A stretch of DNA of 64,000 nt from Moheibacter sp035515075 (GTDB lineage: Bacteria; Bacteroidota; Bacteroidia; Flavobacteriales; Weeksellaceae). This document shows positions 33,421 to 40,150 of this stretch, in pieces (within the stretch, counting starts at the first letter, position 1; every line of letters starts with the position of its first letter). The stretch covers positions 1 to 64,000 of the forward strand of contig DATJBZ010000018.1 of NCBI GenBank assembly GCA_035515075.1, given 5' to 3'. The position numbers were made by a program, and so were the translations under genes. Under the pieces are notes generated by a model. It was not told the DNA's origin and searched no databases. It worked only from the letters and a program-made list of their open reading frames with translations.

Positions 33421-34437
33421 ATGGAAATGACGTTAGATTTTTCTGCCAAGCTTGCACAAGCCGTCCAAGAAAACTTGCCTTTTGCCTTGCTTAGAAAACC
33501 TGAAGAAAACCAGGTTTTTTTGTATGTTCAAGACGATACTGCCCAACAAAAAATTAGTTTTCATTCGTTTGATTCAGCCATTGAAAGAAGCATTTCTGAC
33601 CAAAACCCTGCTGTCATTTCAAGTAAAGAATTTGATTTCGATTTTGAATTGAAGTTGACAGAAACAGTGGATGGTGGTGGTTTGACACAAATGGAATACG
33701 AGAAAATCATTCAAAATACCGTTGCGGAAATTCAACAGTCAAACACGCGAAAGGTTGTGATGAGTCGGCGAAAGGTGCAAGAAAATTTGTCTTACCATGT
33801 GTTGAAATCTTACCGAAATTTGATGGAACAACAGCCCAATGCTTTGGTGTTTTTGTGGCATTATCCTGAAAAAGAAACTTGGCTGGGCGCTACGCCAGAA
33901 TTGTTGTTGAGTCAAAAGGGAAATCAGTTGAATACGGTTTCACTGGCAGCAACCAAATTGCCATCGGCAAGTTGGATGGAAAAAGAATTTGATGAACAAC
34001 AAATTGTGACCGATTTTATTTTGGATTGTTTTAAAGGGACTGAAAACTTGCAGAGCATCGGGCCTGAAACTGTTCAAGCGGGAAAATTTCAGCATTTGAA
34101 AACCTATATTTCAGCTGAAATGCCTGAAAATTTTACAATTGAAAACTTGTTGAAAAAATTGCATCCTACGCCTGCACTGTGTGGTTTGCCCAAAAAAGCA
34201 GCATTTGATTACATTGTTGAACATGAAGGGTACGACAGAGAATTTTATGCTGGATACATTGGCATTCAAACAAAGAATTCCAAAACGTATTTTGTGAATT
34301 TGCGTTCTGCACAATTATTCAGTAATCAGATTTGGGTGTATGTCGGCGGAGGAATTACTGCTGAGAGTGTGCCTGAAAAGGAATGGATGGAAACGGAACT
34401 GAAATCCGGTACGATTTTGAATGCTTTGGTCCAATGA
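33421..34437 (+). CDS. menF: Isochorismate synthase (MenF/EntC family)
   Basis: 338 residues of the chorismate-binding family. The segments KVVMSRRK, FLWHYPEKETWLGATPELLL, HPTPALCGLPKKAAFDYI, YDREFYAGYIGI and VYVGGGITAESVPEKEW are the conserved core of isochorismate synthases. It converts chorismate to isochorismate, the first step toward menaquinone; in this context with a MenI-like thioesterase menaquinone is favoured over siderophore synthesis. The segment after the ATPELL motif reads SLAATKLPS, where relatives often have LAGTRPRG. It is followed by a strong terminator. Confidence 0.9.
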   Translation: MEMTLDFSAKLAQAVQENLPFALLRKPEENQVFLYVQDDTAQQKISFHSFDSAIERSISDQNPAVISSKEFDFDFELKLTETVDGGGLTQMEYEKIIQNTVAEIQQSNTRKVVMSRRKVQENLSYHVLKSYRNLMEQQPNALVFLWHYPEKETWLGATPELLLSQKGNQLNTVSLAATKLPSASWMEKEFDEQQIVTDFILDCFKGTENLQSIGPETVQAGKFQHLKTYISAEMPENFTIENLLKKLHPTPALCGLPKKAAFDYIVEHEGYDREFYAGYIGIQTKNSKTYFVNLRSAQLFSNQIWVYVGGGITAESVPEKEWMETELKSGTILNALVQ

Positions 34438-34450
34438 AATAGTTGAAAAT

Positions 34451-34494
34451 AAAAAAAACGCAAACAACTGATTGGTAGTTGTCTGCGTTTTTTT
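34451..34494. terminator. Bidirectional terminator between menF and tRNA-Arg
   Basis: A long stem (ACGCA/TGCGT outer and ACAACT/AGTTGT inner, loop GATTGGT) with A8 on the left and T7 on the right. It serves menF on the + strand and tRNA-Arg on the - strand. Confidence 0.85.
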
Positions 34495-34497
34495 AAG

Positions 34498-34571
34498 TGA
34501 CCCCGGCAGGGTTCAAACCTGCAACCGCTGGAGCCGAAATCCAGTATTCTATTCAGTTGAACTACGGGGCC
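34498..34571 (-). tRNA. tRNA-Arg (anticodon UCG)
   Basis: Read on the - strand, 74 bases fold into a full cloverleaf: acceptor GGCCCCG/CGGGGTC, D arm starting GTTC, anticodon stem CTGGA/TCCAG with loop TTTCGGC (anticodon TCG, reading CGA and other CGN arginine codons), and a T arm GCAGG/CCTGC with loop TTTGAAC. The 3' CCA is not encoded. The gene lies directly before a terminator. Confidence 0.93.
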
Positions 34572-34601
34572 TTTTTCAGTCGGCAAATATAATCAATATT
34601 C

Positions 34602-36251
34602 TCAAATTCCCAACACATCAATGCCTTGTTCAAACACAATGTCATCTGGAATTCCTGCCGTTCTCAATTGGTTCAAATCTTCTTGTAATTCATCATGAAT
34701 TAGCCCTTTTTCTTTGGTCAATCGGATCACGCCTTCGTAGTCACCATTGCCTTGTAAGGTCAAAATTAATTCAGTCAAACCTTTTACGGCTGCTTCCATT
34801 TTTGGAAAATCCACCAAATAGGTTCCTGCTTCGGTACGTTTGAAAGCACCTTTTTCTTTGAAATAATTGAAGCAAATCATGTTGGCAGAACCGTGAGCAC
34901 TTGCCCCAAATCGAACCGATCGGAAAATTCCAGCCAAAAATGTCACCATATAATCTTCTTTGTTGCCAGAAAGTTCTCCTTTTTCCAACAATTGTTGCAC
35001 CATGTACAAACCTAAAATGTCAGCTTTGCCTTCTTCCAAATGGGATTGCTGTTCTTTCAATGCTTCGCGTACGGTTCCTTTTCCGTTGATGGTATTTTTG
35101 ATCCCCAATCCATGTGCAACTTCGTGAAACATCACATTGGTAAAGAACGCATCAAAATTGACGTGTTGTCTTTGGCTTTCATCAATTAAAATTTCAGAGA
35201 TTGGCAATAAAATATGGTCAAATTTGGCTTGCATCGCATTTTTCAATTGCAATCTTCGGGTGCCTTTTTCCAATTGTACGCGTTCGTCATTGGGCAAATT
35301 GATGGCGATGGTCTTTCCGCCTGCGTTATTGGCACCAGCGTAATAAACCACATCATATGCATTTAAATCAGAATCGGTTCCAGGTTGTTCTGTTTTGTAA
35401 GCCTCTTTGACGGGAAGGTTCTTTTGCAATTCGGGCAAATATTGAACGAATTTTTCTAATTTCTTGGACCATTCCATGTCTTTGATCAAGACATAGCCTT
35501 CGTGTGAAGCTTTGTAGCCAAACAGTTCGTCTTCATAGGTTTCAATTGGTCCCACAATGAAATCCAAACGGTTGGTTTTCATGTTCATCCATGCTATATC
35601 ACTTTCGAAATAGTCATCGGTTTCCAAAGCAGTTGCACGCAATTCCAAATATTTTTTTAACGATGGATCTTCGGCGTAATTGGCTGCTCTTCTCAAGAGG
35701 TCAGCGGCTTTGGCTGTTTGTTTTTTGAAATATTGATGGTAAGGAATGCTGTACAATTGTCCTTCTTCATTTCTCCGAATCATGGTATAGAGGCTATTTC
35801 CTTGTGGCAAATCTGCGCTTTCAAATTCCTCCTTGCTCATGTCCTTTGGATAGAAATTGGCACCCAATGGTTTTTCATGAAATCCTTTCACAAAAGGCAA
35901 CATATTGTTCAAACGGTCCCAAGGACCATAATTGATTTGAACATAATTTTTAATTTTAGGGTCATTGAGTTTGGATAACAAATCGTTTTTGTCTCCATAA
36001 GCTTGTTCCCAAAAAATTTCATCCATTATTTCGGATGCTTTGATAAAAAAGACCAACATCGCTTTTTCCTTTTCGGTCAAATGAGAAATGTCTGGATTCA
36101 GTCGAATGGTGGCGTAATTTTTCAAGGTATCGTTGACCACAATTCCTGAATCAACTTCAACAGCCACTGGTGTTGCTGGTTTTTCTTGTTTGCATTGTGT
36201 GGTAAAAAGAGCAGAAGCGATGAGAAGTGTGATCGGAATGGATTTTTTCAT
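34602..36251 (-). CDS. M49-like dipeptidyl peptidase III family zinc peptidase, exported
   Basis: 549 residues. An N-terminal signal ends near C20 (FTTQCK), possibly a lipoprotein although Q before Cys is unusual. The zinc site reads HEVAH (H376, E377, H380), followed by the second M49 motif EEGKAD (E406/E407 to D411). Classical DPP III enzymes have HEXXGH; this one has the shorter HEXXH, a variant I recall from Caldithrix abyssi DPP III. DPP III cuts dipeptides from oligopeptide N-termini. Two tandem -7 boxes precede it. It ends 31 bases from tRNA-Arg on the same strand. Confidence 0.85.
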   Translation of the reverse strand: MKKSIPITLLIASALFTTQCKQEKPATPVAVEVDSGIVVNDTLKNYATIRLNPDISHLTEKEKAMLVFFIKASEIMDEIFWEQAYGDKNDLLSKLNDPKIKNYVQINYGPWDRLNNMLPFVKGFHEKPLGANFYPKDMSKEEFESADLPQGNSLYTMIRRNEEGQLYSIPYHQYFKKQTAKAADLLRRAANYAEDPSLKKYLELRATALETDDYFESDIAWMNMKTNRLDFIVGPIETYEDELFGYKASHEGYVLIKDMEWSKKLEKFVQYLPELQKNLPVKEAYKTEQPGTDSDLNAYDVVYYAGANNAGGKTIAINLPNDERVQLEKGTRRLQLKNAMQAKFDHILLPISEILIDESQRQHVNFDAFFTNVMFHEVAHGLGIKNTINGKGTVREALKEQQSHLEEGKADILGLYMVQQLLEKGELSGNKEDYMVTFLAGIFRSVRFGASAHGSANMICFNYFKEKGAFKRTEAGTYLVDFPKMEAAVKGLTELILTLQGNGDYEGVIRLTKEKGLIHDELQEDLNQLRTAGIPDDIVFEQGIDVLGI

Positions 36252-36273
36252 TTTTCGAATATTTCATTGAACA

Positions 36274-36290
36274 CAAAAATAACAAAAATA
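36274..36290 (-). promoter_or_regulatory. Two tandem -7 boxes of the M49-like peptidase gene
   Basis: CAAAAATA occurs twice on the + strand (36274-36281 and 36283-36290), reading TATTTTTG on the - strand, 23 and 32 bases upstream of the start codon. Both match TAnnTTTG. Confidence 0.5.
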
Positions 36291-36330
36291 TATGGTATTT
36301 ATTTTCTTGTCTTGATAAATTTCATTCCAT

Positions 36331-36361
36331 AAAAAAAGCCTTTGAATACTCAAAGGCTTTT
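36331..36361 (-). terminator. Intrinsic terminator after tRNA-His
   Basis: The stem AAAGCCTTTGA/TCAAAGGCTTT with loop ATAC is followed on the - strand by T7. It ends the bshB1 / tRNA-His transcript. Confidence 0.85.
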
Positions 36362-36362
36362 G

Positions 36363-36437
36363 GGTGGCTGATGGGATTCGAACCCACGACTTTCAGAACC
36401 ACAATCTGACGCTCTAACCAGCTGAACTACAGCCACC
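36363..36437 (-). tRNA. tRNA-His (anticodon GUG)
   Basis: On the - strand, a complete cloverleaf of 75 bases including the G(-1):C73 pair special to tRNA-His: acceptor GGTGGCTG/CAGCCACC, anticodon stem TCAGA/TCTGA with loop TTGTGGT (anticodon GTG), and T arm GTGGG/CCCAT with loop TTCGAAT. It lies 51 bases after bshB1, so read-through is possible. Confidence 0.95.
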
Positions 36438-36488
36438 GTTTTAAAATCGACTGCAAATATACATATATTTTTATATCTACACAGCTTT

Positions 36489-37190
36489 TTAGGATAAACT
36501 TTCAAAGTTTTTTAAACCCAAGTATCCTTTGAAGACAAAGCCTTCGCCCGCTTCTGTGCCGATCAACATCCCCATATCTTTGGCGCGGTTTTCAATGCTG
36601 TCTGAAAACTGAACGGATGAGATTGGCGTTGAGGGTTCTGCGCTGTTCGCATCAAAAAATTGGGTTTTGTAAGCGAAGCAAGCAGCTTTCTTTTTGGGTA
36701 AAAAACCACTGATGTCCAAAATGAAATTGGGTGTCAAAGGATACCATTGAATGTAATGAAAAATGTTTTTGGGTCGCCAAGGCGCTTGTCCTGTTTCAAT
36801 TTTTCTTAATCCTGAAAGAAATGCAGCGGTTTCTACAACGTCCGCACCTTTGCCATGGTCAATGTGACGGTCTTCTGTTGCATTGCACAAAATGAGGTCG
36901 GGTTGGTATTTTCGGATGATTTTGATTAAGGCCAATTGATGGTGCTCGTCATTGACGAAAAAGCCATCACGAAAACCTAAATTTTCACGGATGGCTACGC
37001 CCAAGATTTTGGCAGCTTCAGCCGCTTCTTCTTTTCGGGTTTGGGCGGTACCGCGTGTGCCCAATTCTCCTTGCGTCAAATCGACAATGCCCACGCGTTT
37101 TCCTTCCGCCACCAATTTGGCAACGGTTCCTCCACAACCCAATTCCACATCATCTGGATGTGCGCCTATGGCCAATACATCTAATTTCAT
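36489..37190 (-). CDS. bshB1: Bacillithiol biosynthesis deacetylase BshB1
   Basis: 233 residues of the LmbE/PIG-L family. The zinc and catalytic residues are in AHPDDVE (H11, D13, D14) and RHIDHGK (H109, D111, H112). It removes the acetyl group from N-acetylglucosaminyl-malate in bacillithiol synthesis, giving the main low-molecular-weight thiol of many Bacteroidetes. The start is ATG at 37190 (MKLDVLAIGAHPDD); an upstream ATG at 37295 would add 35 unrelated residues and overlap the dehydrogenase gene. It lies 17 bases after that gene and is co-transcribed. bshA and bshC are not in the window. Confidence 0.93.
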   Translation of the reverse strand: MKLDVLAIGAHPDDVELGCGGTVAKLVAEGKRVGIVDLTQGELGTRGTAQTRKEEAAEAAKILGVAIRENLGFRDGFFVNDEHHQLALIKIIRKYQPDLILCNATEDRHIDHGKGADVVETAAFLSGLRKIETGQAPWRPKNIFHYIQWYPLTPNFILDISGFLPKKKAACFAYKTQFFDANSAEPSTPISSVQFSDSIENRAKDMGMLIGTEAGEGFVFKGYLGLKNFESLS

Positions 37191-37207
37191 GAGGAATGTA
37201 TTTTGTT

Positions 37208-38737
37208 TTATAAATCGAATTTGATCCCTTGTGCCAATGGTAAATTGGTGGTATAGTTGATGGTGTTGGTTTGTCTTCTCATGTACACTTTCCAAGCATC
37301 AGAGCCTGATTCACGTCCGCCACCAGTTTCTTTTTCTCCCCCAAATGCACCACCGATTTCAGCGCCTGAAGTTCCAATGTTTACGTTGGCAATGCCACAA
37401 TCTGAACCTGCGTGGGACAAGAATTTTTCTGCTTCCCGTAAATTATTGGTCATGATGGCAGAAGACAATCCTTGAACTACTCCGTTTTGTAATTCAATTG
37501 CATTTTCTACTTCACCTGAATATTTGATCAAATATAAAATGGGGGCAAAAGTTTCGTGTTGAACGATTTCATAATGGTTTTCAACTTCTGCAATCGCAGG
37601 TTTGACATAGCAGCCGCTTTCGTATCCATTTCCTTCCAATACACCTCCTTCAACCAAAATTTTCCCACCTTGTGCGGTAATGGCTTCCAATGAATTCAAA
37701 TACATTTGGACGGCATCTTTGTCTATCAATGGACCGACATGGTTGTTGACATCCAAAGGATCGCCAATTTTTAGTTGACCATAAGCAGCGACAATGGCTT
37801 CTTTGACTTGGTCATAAATGTTTTCGTGAATGATCAAACGACGGGTAGAAGTACAACGCTGTCCAGCAGTTCCTACTGCGCCAAATACTGCACCAATCAC
37901 GGTCATTTTGACGTCTGCATCAGGTGTTACGATGATGGCATTGTTTCCACCCAATTCCAACAAAGATCTGCCCAAACGTGCAGCGACTTCTTGTGCAACG
38001 ATTTTCCCCATGCGGGTTGAACCAGTTGCGGAAATCAAAGGCACTCTTTTGTCTTTGGTGATGAATTCTCCTACTTTATAATCCCCATTGATGATGCAAG
38101 AAATGCCTTCTGGCAAATTGTTTTCTTTCAAAACTTCTTGCATGATGTTTTGACAAGCGATGCCACACAAAGGTGTTTTTTCACTTGGTTTCCAGATGAC
38201 AACATCACCACAAACCCATGCCAATGCAGCGTTCCAAGCCCAAACAGCAACAGGGAAGTTGAAGGCAGAAATGACTCCTACAACGCCCATTGGATGGTAT
38301 TGGTCATACATTCTGTGTCCTGGTCTTTCGGAGTGCATGGTGTAACCGTACAATTGACGGGATTGTCCTACAGCAAAATCACAGATGTCGATCATTTCTT
38401 GAACTTCTCCCAAACCTTCTTGGTAGGATTTTCCCATTTCGTAAGAAACCAATTTTCCTAAATCGGCTTTGTACGCTCTTAATTTGTCTCCAAATTGGCG
38501 AACGATTTCACCACGAACGGGGGCAGGTGTGGTGCGCCACGTTTTGAATGCTTCCTGAGCAGATGCGATCACTTGGTCGTAATCTGCTTGCGTCGTTGTT
38601 TTGACTTTTCCAATCAATTTTCCATCCACGGGTGAAAAAGATTCGATGATTTCACCAGAAGCAAACCACTGTGTACCGGTTGACGTTCCGTTATTTATTT
38701 CTTTTAAGCCTAATTTTTGCAATTCGTTTTGTATCAT
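37208..38737 (-). CDS. Antiquitin-type aldehyde dehydrogenase (L-piperideine-6-carboxylate / aminoadipate-semialdehyde dehydrogenase)
   Basis: 509 residues, the size of ALDH7A1/AmaB rather than the ~480 of general ALDHs. The N-terminus (LQKLGLKEINNGTSTGTQWF) and the catalytic segment VGTAGQRCTSTRRL (nucleophilic Cys) are typical of antiquitins. The catalytic glutamate lies in LELGGNNAIIV. These enzymes oxidise aminoadipate semialdehyde in lysine degradation with NAD. The start at 38737 is preferred over 38782, which is upstream of the probable transcription start. A -7 box lies at 38764-38771. Linkage to bshB1 may be coincidental. Confidence 0.9.
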   Translation of the reverse strand: MIQNELQKLGLKEINNGTSTGTQWFASGEIIESFSPVDGKLIGKVKTTTQADYDQVIASAQEAFKTWRTTPAPVRGEIVRQFGDKLRAYKADLGKLVSYEMGKSYQEGLGEVQEMIDICDFAVGQSRQLYGYTMHSERPGHRMYDQYHPMGVVGVISAFNFPVAVWAWNAALAWVCGDVVIWKPSEKTPLCGIACQNIMQEVLKENNLPEGISCIINGDYKVGEFITKDKRVPLISATGSTRMGKIVAQEVAARLGRSLLELGGNNAIIVTPDADVKMTVIGAVFGAVGTAGQRCTSTRRLIIHENIYDQVKEAIVAAYGQLKIGDPLDVNNHVGPLIDKDAVQMYLNSLEAITAQGGKILVEGGVLEGNGYESGCYVKPAIAEVENHYEIVQHETFAPILYLIKYSGEVENAIELQNGVVQGLSSAIMTNNLREAEKFLSHAGSDCGIANVNIGTSGAEIGGAFGGEKETGGGRESGSDAWKVYMRRQTNTINYTTNLPLAQGIKFDL

Positions 38738-38763
38738 TTTAACTGTTGATTTTAATGAAACTT

Positions 38764-38771
38764 CAAAGATA
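38764..38771 (-). promoter_or_regulatory. -7 box of the ALDH-bshB1 operon
   Basis: CAAAGATA on the + strand reads TATCTTTG on the - strand, 26 bases upstream of the start at 38737. Confidence 0.5.
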
Positions 38772-38865
38772 CTGAAATTCAAAATAAACCGAAGCGATGC
38801 TTTGAAGTTATGTGAGAATAAATGAGCAGGAACCCCATCATTTGTTTCATTTTTGGGTAAAAAAT

Positions 38866-38893
38866 AAATAGGACGCCGGTGCGCGTCCTATTT
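38866..38893 (-). terminator. Intrinsic terminator after sucB
   Basis: An 11-base perfect stem (AAATAGGACGC and GCGTCCTATTT, loop CGGTGC) is followed on the - strand by ATTTATTTTTTA. It lies 17 bases after the sucB stop. Confidence 0.85.
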
Positions 38894-38910
38894 GTAATGT
38901 ATTGTTTATT

Positions 38911-40125
38911 TTAAAGTTCCAATGCTTTTCTTGGATTGCCATCCATGAGCAGTTCTACTGGATTCTCTAAGGCTTCTTTGACAGCGACCAAGAATCCTAC
39001 TGATTCACGTCCGTCGATGATTCTGTGGTCATAAGACAAAGCGATGTACATCATTGGATGAATTTCGACTTTTCCATCGACAGCGATAGGACGCTGAATG
39101 ATGTTGTGCATGCCCAAAATTCCCGATTGTGGTGGGTTGATGATCGGCGTACTCAACATGGAACCGAAAACACCTCCATTTGAAATGGTGAAAGTTCCAC
39201 CAGTCATTTCGTCCACAGTGATTTTCCCATCTCTTGCACGCAATGCCAATCGTTTGATTTCGTCTTCTACGCCTCTGAAAGTCAACAGTTCTGCATTTCT
39301 CATTACAGGAACCATCAAACCTTTAGGGCCTGATACGGCAATTGAAATGTCACAGAAATCATAAGCGATTTTGTAGTCGCCATCGATCATTGAATTGACG
39401 TCTGGATACAATTGTAAAGCGCGAACGACTGCTTTGGTGAAAAATGACATGAAACCCAATCCTACACCGTGTTTTTCTTTGAATTCTTCTTTGAATTCAC
39501 TTCTCAAGGCATTGATTGGACTCATGTTGGCTTCGTTGAAAGTCGTCAACATGGCGGTTTCATTTTTAGCAGCCACCAATCTTTCTGCTACTTTTCTACG
39601 CAACATGGACAATTTGGTTCTTTCTGAGCTTCTTGTGCCACCTGTTGGCGTACCCATTGAAACTACTTGCGCAGTATCGGCGTCTTCTTTGGTAATTCTT
39701 CCATCTTTTCCTGAACCTTGTACTTGAGAAGGGCTGATGCCTTTTTCGTCCAAAATCTTTTTTGCTGCAGGTGATGGTGTACCTGAAGCATAAGTTTCTT
39801 TTGCAGTTTCAACGGATTGAGTTTCTTCTTTGATGGGTTCAGCAACGGCTTTGGCCGCAGTTTCTGAATTATTTCCTGCAGGTCTTTCCGCTGAGGTATC
39901 AATTAAACAAACCACGTCTCCAACAGCTACAGCATCGCCTTCCTCAGCTTTGAGGGTGATGATTCCGCTTTCTTCTGCTGGCAACTCAAGGGTTGCTTTG
40001 TCTGAATCTACTTCTGCAATTGCTTGATCTTTTTCTACGTAATCTCCATCTTTCACAAGCCAAGTTGCAATTTCGACTTCCGTGATGGATTCCCCTGGTG
40101 AAGGGACTTTCATTTCTAATACCAT
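38911..40125 (-). CDS. sucB: 2-oxoglutarate dehydrogenase E2 (dihydrolipoyl succinyltransferase)
   Basis: 404 residues. An N-terminal lipoyl domain carries the lipoyl-lysine K43 (VDSDKATLELPA). A Pro/Ala/Thr linker follows, then the peripheral subunit-binding domain (about 105-145; SPAAKKILDEKGISPSQVQG) and the catalytic domain with H367 and D371 in SYDHRIIDGRESVGF. It transfers succinyl groups to CoA in the TCA cycle. It follows sucA by 25 bases on the same strand. The E3 subunit is not encoded here. Confidence 0.95.
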   Translation of the reverse strand: MVLEMKVPSPGESITEVEIATWLVKDGDYVEKDQAIAEVDSDKATLELPAEESGIITLKAEEGDAVAVGDVVCLIDTSAERPAGNNSETAAKAVAEPIKEETQSVETAKETYASGTPSPAAKKILDEKGISPSQVQGSGKDGRITKEDADTAQVVSMGTPTGGTRSSERTKLSMLRRKVAERLVAAKNETAMLTTFNEANMSPINALRSEFKEEFKEKHGVGLGFMSFFTKAVVRALQLYPDVNSMIDGDYKIAYDFCDISIAVSGPKGLMVPVMRNAELLTFRGVEDEIKRLALRARDGKITVDEMTGGTFTISNGGVFGSMLSTPIINPPQSGILGMHNIIQRPIAVDGKVEIHPMMYIALSYDHRIIDGRESVGFLVAVKEALENPVELLMDGNPRKALEL

Positions 40126-40150
40126 ATCTGTTTAGAATTTTGTTGCAAAT

